Assembly (NCBI GenBank): GCA_029573925.1
Contig: JAKQBV010000168.1
Location: forward strand, 1-21,984
Reading direction: 5' to 3'
Origin: a bacterium
GTDB lineage: Bacteria; UBP15; UBA6099
DNA: 21,984 bases
Shown: one piece after another, positions 14,003 through 21,369 of the stretch
Layout of the letters: each line of letters opens with the position of its first letter
How positions within the stretch are numbered: position 1 is the stretch's first letter
The notes under the pieces: model-generated
What the model was told of the DNA's origin: nothing
Seen by the model: the letters and a program-made list of their open reading frames with translations, nothing else
The model's database searches: none
Made by a program: the position numbers and the translations under genes

Positions 14003-16304
14003 CGGACTGAATCCGAGCCAAGTCGAGGCGGTCAAACACTTCACAGGCCCTCTGTTGATTCTGGCCGGGGCCGGAGCGGGCAAAACCCGCGTCATCACTC
14101 ACAGAATCGCCTATCTTATAGAGGGCCTCGGCGTCATGCCTTATGAAATCCTCGCCCTCACTTTCACCAACAAGGCCGCCGGCGAGATGCGAGACCGCGC
14201 CGAACGCCTAATCGGCGACAACGCCCGAAAAGTCACCCTTGCCACTTTCCACTCTTTCTGCAACCATCTCCTCCGGCGCGAAATCCGCAGCCTCAAGGAT
14301 TACTCAGAAAAATTTTCCATCTACGACGACGCGGACACGCGCCGCTGCGTCAAGGAAATCCTCAAGGAACTCGACCGCCCCATGACAGGCTCGCACGCTC
14401 CCGCGCGCATTATGGACGCCATCTCCCGCTCGAAAAATTTCGCCGCCGCGCCTTCCTCGCTCCTGTCATCTTTCGACCCTCTCGCTGAAGAGATCGACGA
14501 GATTTTCAAACTCTACGAAGCCCGACTTGTCGAAAACAACGCGATGGACTTCGACAACCTGCTGGGCAAGACCCTCGAACTGCTCGACGGCTGCGCGGAA
14601 ACTCGCGACCGCTACCGCCGCAGATACCAGTTCATCCTCGTAGATGAATATCAGGACACCAACCGTGTGCAGTACGAACTGCTACGGCGGCTCTGCCCGC
14701 CTGACGGCAACATCACGGTCGTCGGCGACGCCGACCAGAGCATTTACGGCTGGCGCGGGGCCGACATCGGCAACATGAACTCTTTCGAGCGCGATTTCAA
14801 CAATGTCGCAGTCGTGTCTCTCGAACAGAATTACAGGTCGAAGCAGAACATACTCGACGCGGCAAACGCGCTGATAGCGCACAACGCCGGGCAGAGGGAG
14901 AAGCGCCTCTGGAGCGCTCTCGGCCCCGGCGAGCCTGTGATGTTCCACCTCGCTTGGGACGATTCGGCAGAGGCTCAGTTCATCGTGGACGAAGCAGGAC
15001 ACCTGCTCGACGAGGGATACCGGCTGGAAGACATCGCCGTCCTTTTCCGAACGCGCGCGCAGTCGCGCCCGCTTGAAGACGCGTTCATCCGCGCGGGGCT
15101 TCCTTACATCATCATCGGAGCCACCGAGTTCTACAAACGAAAAGAAATCAAAGACGCAATCGCATACCTGAGAGTCGTGGACAATCCGAGAGACCTCGTG
15201 GCGTTTGCTAGGATTGCGAACGAGCCGAAACGCGGCGTAGGCCCCAAGAGTCTGTCGAGAATAGAGGCGGCCGCCCGCGAGGCAGGCTCGCTGATAGACA
15301 TCTCCGCTGAAGCGGCGGCGGCCTCAAAGCTGTTTCCCGCCAAAGCCGCGCCCCTTATCGGGACGCTGCGCCGGCTTCACAGCCTGCGAGACGGCGTTCC
15401 TGTCCCGGAATTCGTCCGCTCCGTCCTAGAAGACACAGGCTACTATTCATACGTCGAGTTGATGGACAAGCAGGAAGGAGTAAGCCGCGCAGAAAACTTG
15501 GAGGAGTTCTACAAGCTCGCTCACGAGTACGCCAAAGAAGCCGCCAAGCCCACGCTCGAAGGATTCCTCTCAAAAGTCTCCCTTGTCTCGGACGCCGATG
15601 TCGAGGAGAGCGACGATGGCCGCGCCAGAATGCTCACCCTCCACAGCGCGAAAGGCCTCGAATTTCCTGTCGTGTTCATAGTAGGACTTGAGGAAGGGCT
15701 GTTGCCGCACGGCAACGCGTTGGGCGACGCCGACGGGGACCGCGAGGAGCGCCGCTTGTGCTACGTCGGCGTCACCCGCGCGAAAGAGCTTCTCTATCTT
15801 TCCGCCTGCAAGGGAAGAATGACTCGCGGCGTCGCGTGCAACAACGACATCTCCCGTTTCATAATGGAGATCGGCCCTGACAGGTTCAAGATGCTGGAGG
15901 GAGCGCGCGGCGGCGCCCGCCCCGGCGAAAGCTTCTTCGACACGGCTCCCGGCGGCGGTTTGGATGAAGCTGTAGAGCGGTCGTCGGCAATCAGGCTCGG
16001 CGGAGCCGACGCGGACGACTTCAGCCGCGAACCTGCGGACGACGACTATTCCGCTCCGCGCCGCGCTTCATCAAAAAAGAGCGCCGCTTCCAGACGCGGC
16101 TTCGACTCCGACCGCTTCGACGGCGTCGATGAGGAGATTATTCGCGAAAAATGCGGATTCCGCGCAGGCGACAAAGTGGCTCACAACGCGTTCGGAACCG
16201 GCAGAATCGTCTCTTTCAAGGGAGATGAAATCTGCGTCGCCTTCGAAAACATCGGAATCAAACGCCTCTCCGCCAGATACGCCCCCCTCGTCAAAATCGA
16301 CTAA
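13974..16304 (+). CDS. pcrA: ATP-dependent DNA helicase, UvrD/PcrA type (SF1)
   Basis: The 776-residue protein has all SF1A motifs in order: Q motif LNPSQVEAV; Walker A GAGAGKT (32-38); TFTNKAAGEMRDR; TLATFHSFCNHLL; Walker B/DExx VDEYQD (223-228); VVGDADQSIYGWRGAD; LEQNYRSKQNILDAAN; LTLHSAKGLEFPVVFIVGLE; and CYVGVTRAKELLYLS (about 595-610). A Ser/Ala/Asp-rich linker leads to a C-terminal Tudor-like domain (about 727-776: FRAGDKVAHNAFGTGRIVSF), the RNA-polymerase-contacting module of PcrA/UvrD. It unwinds DNA 3' to 5' in nucleotide-excision repair and clears stalled polymerases. The ATG lies inside the upstream membrane-protein gene with no good Shine-Dalgarno, so translation is probably coupled. 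After the stop there is a T-rich run but no hairpin. Confidence 0.97.
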   Translation: MNPTKKDPLDGLNPSQVEAVKHFTGPLLILAGAGAGKTRVITHRIAYLIEGLGVMPYEILALTFTNKAAGEMRDRAERLIGDNARKVTLATFHSFCNHLLRREIRSLKDYSEKFSIYDDADTRRCVKEILKELDRPMTGSHAPARIMDAISRSKNFAAAPSSLLSSFDPLAEEIDEIFKLYEARLVENNAMDFDNLLGKTLELLDGCAETRDRYRRRYQFILVDEYQDTNRVQYELLRRLCPPDGNITVVGDADQSIYGWRGADIGNMNSFERDFNNVAVVSLEQNYRSKQNILDAANALIAHNAGQREKRLWSALGPGEPVMFHLAWDDSAEAQFIVDEAGHLLDEGYRLEDIAVLFRTRAQSRPLEDAFIRAGLPYIIIGATEFYKRKEIKDAIAYLRVVDNPRDLVAFARIANEPKRGVGPKSLSRIEAAAREAGSLIDISAEAAAASKLFPAKAAPLIGTLRRLHSLRDGVPVPEFVRSVLEDTGYYSYVELMDKQEGVSRAENLEEFYKLAHEYAKEAAKPTLEGFLSKVSLVSDADVEESDDGRARMLTLHSAKGLEFPVVFIVGLEEGLLPHGNALGDADGDREERRLCYVGVTRAKELLYLSACKGRMTRGVACNNDISRFIMEIGPDRFKMLEGARGGARPGESFFDTAPGGGLDEAVERSSAIRLGGADADDFSREPADDDYSAPRRASSKKSAASRRGFDSDRFDGVDEEIIREKCGFRAGDKVAHNAFGTGRIVSFKGDEICVAFENIGIKRLSARYAPLVKID

Positions 16305-16453
16305 CCCTTTTTTTGTTGCTCAGACGACGAATGATGAATTTGTTAGAAAGATTTTGGAGCAACTGTTTATTAACTTGTGTGTCATGGGCAAACATTTTAT
16401 TTGAGATTGCCGATTTATTAGGGGCTGTAAAACTGTGAGGATTCAAGCTAGAA

Positions 16454-16459
16454 TATAAT
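16454..16459 (+). promoter_or_regulatory. -10 box of the decayed hicBA pair
   Basis: A perfect TATAAT lies 23 nt before the ATG of the broken hicB, inside an AT-rich intergenic stretch. No good -35 is found at 16-18 nt spacing. The stretch between the helicase stop and this box (16305-16453) shows nothing else I can name. Confidence 0.45.
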
Positions 16460-16482
16460 TAGTAACCTGAATGGAGAGCGCG

Positions 16483-16709
16483 ATGAAACAATTCAAAATC
16501 ATTGTGGAAAAGCATCCCGACGGATATGTGGCATACCCGCTGGGCTTAGGAAAATTATCATCGGGGAAGGCGACACTAATGAAGAAGCGCTCGCAGATGT
16601 GAAGTCGGCGATAGGTTTCCACATAGAGACGTTCGGAACGGATTCCTTCGAGGAGGAATCGCCTGTCCATGAAGTATTTGTCGCCGAGGCGGGAGTGGGC
16701 GTCAGATGA
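16483..16709 (+). pseudogene. Frameshifted HicB-family antitoxin gene
   Basis: Translation starts MKQFKIIVEKHPDGYVAYPL, the typical beginning of a short HicB (UPF0150) antitoxin. It goes out of frame between 16546 and 16554 and stops at 16600-16602. Moving one base restores IIIGEGDTNEEALADVKSAI, then GFHIETFGTDSFEEESPVHE and FVAEAGVGVR up to a TGA at 16707-16709, which is the rest of the family. A one-base deletion in GGCTTAGGAAAATT explains it. GGAG lies 6 nt before the ATG. The hicA remnant follows with an ATGA overlap, as in intact pairs. A sequencing error could mimic the frameshift, but the partner gene is also broken, which favours real decay. Confidence 0.85.
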
Positions 16710-16822
16710 CCATGTTTCCCATCGATGTTCCGATTGACAGAATGGCTCAACCTTAAGAACAGTTTGCTCTCAGGCAGGCATTTCGAGACACGAGGCACTA
16801 AAAGAGCATGATCAGACATAAA
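16706..16822 (+). pseudogene. Internally deleted HicA-family toxin remnant
   Basis: The ATG overlaps the hicB stop and gives MTMFPIDVPIDRM, the usual N-terminus of the HicA partner of this HicB type, then stops at 16754-16756. In another frame from 16753 the sequence reads LRTVCSQAGISRHEALKEHD and ends at TAA 16820-16822, matching the C-terminal end of the same toxins. About 40-45 codons of the middle, including the region that carries the catalytic histidine, are missing, so no active toxin can be made. The 70 bases from 16823 to the isochorismatase gene hold nothing I can identify. Confidence 0.75.
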
Positions 16823-16892
16823 CATGAAGGTGGAATAGCAACAACGCCAATGCGGTCGTTTTGCGTCTGCCTGCGGTTTAGCTGGCTCGGCT

Positions 16893-17453
16893 TCACTTCA
16901 CGAGTTTGCTGATGGCGCGGAAATGCTCATCTTTGGAAGAGGAGATGAGTTGGAACAGGGCCATTTCGGCGCTTGAAGGGAAGGCTCCGCAGCGGCGGGC
17001 GCGGTCGCGGGCGGCGCGGACGTTCCCTTTGGTCCGGGACGATATCGCGTCGTCTATCCAGTGGACGGAGTATCCGGCGGCAAGCGCGTCGAGCGCGGTT
17101 TTGATGAGGCACACATGGGCCTCGACTCCCGCCAGCATCAGGTTAGGTCGCCCCAGTTTCTCTATCTCCGATGCTATCGCGTCGTCCGCGAAAACGCTGA
17201 ACGCTGTCTTTTCCCAAATAGCGGCGTCGCCGATGGCCTCCTGAACTTCGGGCACGGTGCGGCCCAGTCCTTCCGGGTACTGCTCGGTGACGATTACGGG
17301 GACGCCGAGCGCGCGGCATCCCGACGCCATTCGCGCGCAGTTGGCTATGACTTCGTCGATATTCCTGATGTGCGGCACGAATTTTTCCTGCACGTCGATT
17401 ATCAGCAGGACGGAGTCTTCTTTCCTTATTCTTCCATAAGCGTCTTTTTCCAT
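16893..17453 (-). CDS. Isochorismatase-family cysteine hydrolase
   Basis: The 186-residue protein has the catalytic triad of the family: Asp20 in VLLIIDVQEKF, Lys82 in IWEKTAFSVF and Cys115 in GVEAHVCLIKTALDAL. Also visible are VIVTEQYPEGLG, DDAISSRTKGN and SSAEMALFQL. It is cytoplasmic, without a signal peptide. Members cleave amide or vinyl-ether bonds (nicotinamidases, YcaC-type hydrolases); this one resembles the YcaC-like group whose substrates are mostly unknown. GGAGG lies 7 nt before the ATG. It is 30 nt from the intact hicA and on the same strand, so it may share that transcript. The family is certain and the substrate unknown. Confidence 0.92.
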   Translation of the reverse strand: MEKDAYGRIRKEDSVLLIIDVQEKFVPHIRNIDEVIANCARMASGCRALGVPVIVTEQYPEGLGRTVPEVQEAIGDAAIWEKTAFSVFADDAIASEIEKLGRPNLMLAGVEAHVCLIKTALDALAAGYSVHWIDDAISSRTKGNVRAARDRARRCGAFPSSAEMALFQLISSSKDEHFRAISKLVK

Positions 17454-17480
17454 TGTAGAACCTCCGGAGTTTTCAGTTTA

Positions 17481-17714
17481 TCATCGCAATGCGTCAATGA
17501 ACTGTTCTTTGGAGACGCCCGCGCTCTGAATGATTTTCTGCATCAGTCCGCAGCAGATGTCCGCGCCGGAGCGGGCGGGGACGGTGACGCGGCGTCCCGA
17601 ATCGTCCGCCAACTGCACGTGGCTTCCCTTCGAGCGGCGCGTTTCCCTGAATCCGAGTTTGCCGAGGGCGGAGATAACCTCGCGGCTTTTGACCGCCGGG
17701 AGTTTTTCGCTCAT
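17481..17714 (-). CDS. hicA: HicA-family mRNA interferase toxin
   Basis: This 77-residue toxin has the dsRNA-binding-like fold of HicA: PAVKSREVISALGKLGF, the catalytic histidine H32 in RRSKGSHVQL, RRVTVPA, and the closing IIQSAGVSKEQFIDAL. HicA cleaves mRNA, and HicB neutralises it. The usual PxH after VTV reads PARSG here, a minor departure. The ATG at 17712-17714 overlaps the hicB stop as ATGA; an earlier in-frame ATG at 17751 lies inside hicB and is unlikely. The order is antitoxin first, toxin second. Confidence 0.9.
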   Translation of the reverse strand: MSEKLPAVKSREVISALGKLGFRETRRSKGSHVQLADDSGRRVTVPARSGADICCGLMQKIIQSAGVSKEQFIDALR

Positions 17715-17938
17715 ACGTCCGCCTCGACAGTTGTTCTCATAATGAAGCGGCATTGGTTGGGCGGACTGCCGCCATCCTCGATTATATCGCGCAGTCGCAT
17801 CTCTAGGACGTCCGCAAGGTTTTCCGCCGCTTCCTCCGGCGTGGCTCCCTGCGCGTAGCAGGCCTCGACGCAGGGCACGCTCGCAACGTAATGCCCGCCT
17901 TCGTCCTGTTCAATGATTGCCACATAAGAATACTTCAA
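17711..17938 (-). CDS. hicB: HicB-family antitoxin (short form)
   Basis: This 75-residue protein shows the partial RNase-H-like HicB fold: YSYVAIIEQDEGGHYVASVP, then YAQGATPEEAAENLADVLEM. It stops soon after, with no C-terminal DNA-binding helix, so it may neutralise HicA without strong autoregulation by itself. The start is TTG at 17936-17938, chosen because GGAGG lies 7-8 nt upstream; there is no ATG nearby. It is transcribed from the extended -10 promoter about 40 nt upstream and coupled to hicA. Confidence 0.88.
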   Translation of the reverse strand: MKYSYVAIIEQDEGGHYVASVPCVEACYAQGATPEEAAENLADVLEMRLRDIIEDGGSPPNQCRFIMRTTVEADV

Positions 17939-17973
17939 TGGTATCCCTCCGTCTTGACCTGTTCGACCGGGAA

Positions 17974-17982
17974 ATTATAGCA
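17974..17982 (-). promoter_or_regulatory. Extended -10 promoter of hicBA
   Basis: On the minus strand TGCTATAAT is an extended -10 element (TGn plus a perfect TATAAT) about 36 nt before the hicB TTG. There is no recognisable -35, which extended -10 promoters can lack. Confidence 0.65.
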
Positions 17983-18052
17983 GAAAAAAGGCCTCGCTTC
18001 ATTCATCGTTTTTTTCACGTTTACGGGAAGGTCTAATTTTATTTGCGCCGCC

Positions 18053-18080
18053 TTGATTTTTTAAAGATATACTGTATTAT
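18053..18080 (+). promoter_or_regulatory. Promoter of the 52-residue membrane protein
   Basis: TTGATT (18053-18058), a 16-nt spacer and TATTAT (18075-18080) lie in an AT-rich stretch about 30 nt before the start codon. Confidence 0.55.
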
Positions 18081-18108
18081 CTAAAAGGTTTTTTAATGGA
18101 GAACAGAC

Positions 18109-18267
18109 ATGGGATTCTTGAGCAAGCTGTTTTCGAAGGAAATCACGGATGTGCCGATGTACAGGTACATACTGGCCGCCGGGGTGGGGACGATGGTAGG
18201 GTTGGCGTTTTTCGGGCTGATGAATCTGTGCTTCATGTTGTACGGGAGTTTTTCCGGGGGCAAGTGA
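18109..18267 (+). CDS. Small membrane protein (52 residues)
   Basis: The ATG at 18109 is preceded by GGAG at 7-nt spacing and a plausible promoter. The protein starts MGFLSKLFSKEITDVPMYRY and continues with one hydrophobic helix, ILAAGVGTMVGLAFFGLMNL plus CFMLYG, ending in SFSGGK. The charged amphipathic start followed by a membrane helix is common in small inner-membrane proteins. I recognise no family. It stands alone between the divergent hicBA promoter and the HU gene. I rate it real on the strength of its signals and composition. Confidence 0.68.
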   Translation: MGFLSKLFSKEITDVPMYRYILAAGVGTMVGLAFFGLMNLCFMLYGSFSGGK

Positions 18268-18341
18268 GGCGGCGGGCAGGCGCGTGGAGCGCCAGATTTC
18301 GCAGTATCCGCAGAGTAAAAGGATTTTTTTTGAAAAGGGTG

Positions 18342-18370
18342 TTGTAGGTCAGCGGGAATCTTATTATAAT
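18342..18370 (+). promoter_or_regulatory. Promoter of the HU gene
   Basis: TTGTAG (18342-18347), a 17-nt spacer and a perfect TATAAT (18365-18370). A second, weaker start is possible from TTGACG (18371-18376) with TATTAA 15 nt further on. The leader is about 58 nt long. Confidence 0.7.
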
Positions 18371-18435
18371 TTGACGCGATTTTGAAAGATGTATTAAAAA
18401 TACTAGAGAAAGAGGAAATTTTGAGGAGGTGAGAG

Positions 18436-18720
18436 ATGAATAAACTCCAGATGATAGATCTGGTGGCTGAAAAGCTGAACCTCTCAAAGAAAGAAGCGAC
18501 TACGGCGGTCGAGACGATTTTCGGAATAATAAGGGACTGCCTATTGAGGGAAGAGGAAATTAATGTGGGAGGATTCGGGGCGTTCAAGATAAAGAGAAGG
18601 AAAGCCCGCAAAGGAATCAACCCGAAGACGCAGGAAAGAATTGAGATAGATGAGACGGTGACGCCGTCGTTCAGGCCGAGCAAGGCGCTGAAAGACCTTG
18701 TCAGGGAAACGATAAAATAG
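18436..18720 (+). CDS. HU/IHF-family nucleoid protein
   Basis: The 94 residues match the whole family: MNKLQMIDLVAEKLNLSKKE, FGIIRDCLL, INVGGFGAFKIKRRKARKG, the arm-tip proline motif INPKTQERIEI, and VTPSFRPSKALKDLV. These dimers bend DNA by inserting the arm prolines and compact the nucleoid. GGAGGTG lies 5-6 nt before the ATG, an excellent ribosome-binding site. Whether it is closer to HU or to an IHF subunit cannot be settled by eye. The tRNA cluster starts 76 nt downstream with no terminator in between, so it may share the transcript. Confidence 0.96.
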   Translation: MNKLQMIDLVAEKLNLSKKEATTAVETIFGIIRDCLLREEEINVGGFGAFKIKRRKARKGINPKTQERIEIDETVTPSFRPSKALKDLVRETIK

Positions 18721-18796
18721 CGGCGGCGCGGACCGGCCGGGAGACAAGAGAAGAAAAAGCAATAGTTCGGGCGGCCTGAAGAGCTGTCTGGAGATC

Positions 18797-18869
18797 GGGC
18801 CGTTAGCTCAGTTGGTAGAGCAGGGGACTCTTAATCCCAAGGTCAAAGGTTCGAATCCTTTACGGCCCA
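18797..18869 (+). tRNA. tRNA-Lys (anticodon CTT)
   Basis: A cloverleaf of 73 nt: acceptor GGGCCGT/ACGGCCC, D arm GCTC...GAGC, anticodon loop CTCTTAA (anticodon CTT), T arm AAAGG-TTCGAAT-CCTTT, discriminator A. The top pair of the anticodon stem is a G-A mismatch. CCA is not encoded. Confidence 0.96.
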
Positions 18870-18884
18870 TGTGAGATAGAGCAG

Positions 18885-18968
18885 GGGTGAGTGGCGGAAC
18901 TGGCAGACGCGCCAGACTTAGGATCTGGTGGGGGAAACCCCGTGAGAGTTCAAGTCTCTCCTTGCCCA
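18885..18968 (+). tRNA. tRNA-Leu (anticodon TAG)
   Basis: A class II tRNA of 84 nt: acceptor GGGTGAG/CTTGCCC with two wobble pairs, anticodon stem CCAGA/TCTGG with loop CTTAGGA (anticodon TAG), long variable arm TGGGGGAAACCCCG, T arm GAGAG-TTCAAGT-CTCTC. CCA is not encoded. It lies 15 nt after tRNA-Lys. Confidence 0.95.
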
Positions 18969-19018
18969 TATCTCGCCGGGGATTGGAAGAAGAAAATAAA
19001 AAGATGTTTGCAGGAAAC

Positions 19019-19090
19019 GCGGGAGTAGCTCAGTGGTAGAGCACTGCTTTGCCAAGGCAGGGGTCGCGGGTTCAAATCCCGTCTCCCGCT
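19019..19090 (+). tRNA. tRNA-Gly (anticodon GCC)
   Basis: A cloverleaf of 72 nt: acceptor GCGGGAG/CTCCCGC, D arm GCTC...GAGC, anticodon stem CTGCT/GGCAG with loop TTGCCAA (anticodon GCC), T arm GCGGG-TTCAAAT-CCCGT, discriminator T as usual for tRNA-Gly. CCA is not encoded. Confidence 0.96.
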
Positions 19091-19102
19091 TTTAACATTT
19101 CA

Positions 19103-19156
19103 GGGCGCGGCCGGCGCCGCGCCCGGCGTTCGAATCCTTGCCGGCTCTTTTTTTTG
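19103..19156 (+). terminator. Probable intrinsic terminator after the tRNA cluster
   Basis: A perfect 9-bp GC hairpin GGGCGCGGC-CGGC-GCCGCGCCC (19103-19124) is followed by a second, weaker stem CCGGC/GCCGG (19123-19127 with 19140-19144) that ends right before a run of nine T (19148-19156). Either the second stem alone or the two together can terminate. No clear promoter for tig is seen between here and its start. A short hairpin CGTCCG/CGGACG (19205-19228) sits in its leader. Confidence 0.6.
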
Positions 19157-19251
19157 CTCCCAGAGGCTGCGATTTCAACGTCAGAGTTCTCAAAATCAAA
19201 CAGACGTCCGGCGCCGGTCGGGCGGACGGATATTTAGGACGGACATTCATC

Positions 19252-20646
19252 ATGGAAGTAAAAGCAAACAGGATTGACAACGAAAACATCGAGATCGAAA
19301 TCACGGCCCCCAAGGAAATGGTCGACAAGGCTATCAGCCGGGTATATCAGCGGATGGCCTCCGGGCAGGCGATTAAGGGATTCCGCAAGGGAAAAGTCCC
19401 GCGCGAAGTCATCAAGAGCATGGTCGGCGAGGAAGGCATCGCGGCTGAGGCTCTAAACGACCTGCTTCCCGACGTGTACGAGAAGGCCATCGAACAGTCA
19501 AAAATCATACCCATCGGCGAGCCGGAGTTCGATCCGTTCCCGACGCTCAAGGCGGGTGAAGCCCTAGAGGTTAAGTTCAAGCTTCAGGCCCTGCCGGATT
19601 TTGAGCTTGGCGAATACGACATCATCCCCGTTCAGCTCAACCGAGAAGTGAAAGTGGAAGAGGCCGAAGTCGAAGAGGCCGTTCTCGCGATGCGCAAACG
19701 CGCCGCCGAATTTGCTCCGATGACAGACGACCGCGGTTGCGCCGAACCCGACCGCGTCACTATCAACTATGAAATCAAGGCGGAGAACGCCGTTCTGGTG
19801 GACAACCGCGAGGGACTCGTCCTCAGGATGGGCGAGGGCGAGATGCTTCCTGAAATCGAGAACAACATCGTCGGCATGAAACCGGGCGAGAAAAAGGAGT
19901 TCCCGGTGAAGTATCCGGAGAACTACCAGAACCCTGACCTCGCGGGCAGGGACACCACTGTTACGATAACTCTGGTGTCCATCGAAAGCGCGAAAGTTCC
20001 GGAGATTGACGAGGAATTCCTGAAAAAAATCGGCAACTACGCGGATGCCGACGCGTTCAAGAAAGACATAGAAAAACAGATTCGCCTAATGAAAGTGCAG
20101 AGGCACGAACAGGAAGTCGGCGAACAGATGATTCAGAGGATGGTTGACACCACATATCTAGAAGTGCCGCGCAAGCTGGTTCTCGACGAGATTCAGGAGC
20201 GATTCGACAGATATGAGGCGGCGCTCGAAAGAGAAGGCAAGACTATCGAAGACTGGGCGGCCGCTCAGGGCAAAGACCTCGACGAGATGAAAGACGAGGA
20301 ATATCACTCGGCTCGCAACGAAGTGAAGCGCCGGATTATCTTCGACAGGCTATTCACTCAGGAAAACATGGAAATATTCCCGCAGGAGCTTGAAATGGAG
20401 CTGTTGCAGTACGCATACCGCAACGGGCTTCAGAAGTCCGATATGAAGAAGCTGATGAAGAACCGGGAGTTTCTCGCGCATCTGAGGACGGAGGTGCGGG
20501 AGCGGAAAGTGATGAGGCTGCTCAGGGGCAGGGTGAAGTTCATGGACGACCCGGCTCCGGAACCGAAGACGGACACGGAAACGGCGAAGACGGAAATCGA
20601 ACCTGCGGCTCCGGCCGACGGCAATCCGGAAGGAGAGGAAAAATAA
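19252..20646 (+). CDS. tig: Trigger factor (ribosome-associated chaperone)
   Basis: The protein has 464 residues. The N-terminal ribosome-binding domain carries the signature GFRKGKVP (43-50), which docks at the ribosomal exit tunnel. The central FKBP-like PPIase domain (about 155-245) includes GLVLRMGEGEMLPEIENN and GMKPGEKKEFPV. The C-terminal helical arms contain VPRKLVLDEIQERFDRYEAA, then an acidic Pro/Thr-rich tail. I start at the ATG of MEVKANRID, which is where family members begin; the frame is open 38 codons further up, through the terminator, and that part is not coding. The ribosome-binding site is weak (GGAC 7 nt upstream). It heads the tig-clpP-clpX cluster. Confidence 0.97.
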   Translation: MEVKANRIDNENIEIEITAPKEMVDKAISRVYQRMASGQAIKGFRKGKVPREVIKSMVGEEGIAAEALNDLLPDVYEKAIEQSKIIPIGEPEFDPFPTLKAGEALEVKFKLQALPDFELGEYDIIPVQLNREVKVEEAEVEEAVLAMRKRAAEFAPMTDDRGCAEPDRVTINYEIKAENAVLVDNREGLVLRMGEGEMLPEIENNIVGMKPGEKKEFPVKYPENYQNPDLAGRDTTVTITLVSIESAKVPEIDEEFLKKIGNYADADAFKKDIEKQIRLMKVQRHEQEVGEQMIQRMVDTTYLEVPRKLVLDEIQERFDRYEAALEREGKTIEDWAAAQGKDLDEMKDEEYHSARNEVKRRIIFDRLFTQENMEIFPQELEMELLQYAYRNGLQKSDMKKLMKNREFLAHLRTEVRERKVMRLLRGRVKFMDDPAPEPKTDTETAKTEIEPAAPADGNPEGEEK

Positions 20647-20647
20647 T

Positions 20648-21235
20648 ATGACACTCGTTCCGATAGTAGTCGAACAGACAAACAGGGGAGAGCGCTCGTA
20701 TGATATTTATTCGAGGCTGCTCAAGGACAGGATAGTGTTCATAGGCACGGCCATAAACGACGACATAGCTAACCTTGCGATGGCCCAGTTGCTTTTCCTC
20801 GAAAAAGAGGACACCACCAAAGACATAGACGTGTACATCAACTCCCCCGGCGGCTCCGTGACCGCCGGGCTGGCGATATACGACTGCATGCAGTTGATCA
20901 AACCGGACGTCTCGACGATCTGCGTCGGACAGGCCTCCAGCATGGGAGCCGTTCTGCTGTGCGCGGGCGCAAAAGGCAAACGATACGCTCTGCCCAATTC
21001 GAGAATCCTGATTCACCAGCCGATTGGCGGTTTTCAGGGTCAGGCCACCGACATCGCGATTCAGGCCGAAGAGATGAAGAAAGTCCGCGATAAACTCAAC
21101 TCGATAATAGCGGGACATACGAGCCAGCCGATTGACAAAATCGCTCTGGACACCGAGCGCGACAAATTCATGTCAGCCGAAGAGGCGCTCGAATACGGAA
21201 TTATTGATAAAGTTCTCTTGCCGGAAGCCAGATAA
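20648..21235 (+). CDS. clpP: ATP-dependent Clp protease proteolytic subunit
   Basis: The 195 residues have the catalytic triad Ser98 (GQASSMGAVLL), His123 (RILIHQPIGG) and Asp172 (DTERDKFMSAEEALEYG), plus YINSPGGSVTAGLAIYD. Two heptameric rings form the protease barrel, fed by ClpX or another AAA+ unfoldase. The start begins 1 nt after the tig stop, with GGAGAGG at the end of tig serving as ribosome-binding site, so the two are coupled. Length and motifs are ordinary. Confidence 0.98.
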   Translation: MTLVPIVVEQTNRGERSYDIYSRLLKDRIVFIGTAINDDIANLAMAQLLFLEKEDTTKDIDVYINSPGGSVTAGLAIYDCMQLIKPDVSTICVGQASSMGAVLLCAGAKGKRYALPNSRILIHQPIGGFQGQATDIAIQAEEMKKVRDKLNSIIAGHTSQPIDKIALDTERDKFMSAEEALEYGIIDKVLLPEAR

Positions 21236-21259
21236 GTTTTTATCATAGATGGAAACGAA

Positions 21260-21285
21260 CGGCGCGGGATCAATGCGCCGCGCCG
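21260..21285. other. GC-rich hairpin between clpP and clpX
   Basis: CGGCGCGG (21260-21267) and CCGCGCCG (21278-21285) form a perfect 8-bp stem with a 10-nt loop. It is followed by A-rich, not T-rich, sequence, so it is not a standard terminator on the plus strand. It may mark an RNA-processing or pausing point. Confidence 0.35.
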
Positions 21286-21369
21286 GGCGGAGAGGCTGAA
21301 AAAAACTATCGCAGGGAATCATTCCCGGCGGCGGGCGGCGCGGGCCGAATATTCCGCCTCGGAGGTTGG

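Noticed and set aside
16305..16320. T-run after the helicase stop as terminator
   Set aside because: No stable hairpin precedes the T-run.
16499..16825. 108-codon minus-strand frame over the hic remnants
   Set aside because: The plus strand carries recognisable hicB and hicA fragments in the same bases; the minus frame is their shadow.
18093..18683. 196-codon minus-strand frame
   Set aside because: It lies antisense to the HU gene and the 52-residue membrane protein, both of which have promoters and ribosome-binding sites; its sequence matches no family and is a by-product of composition.
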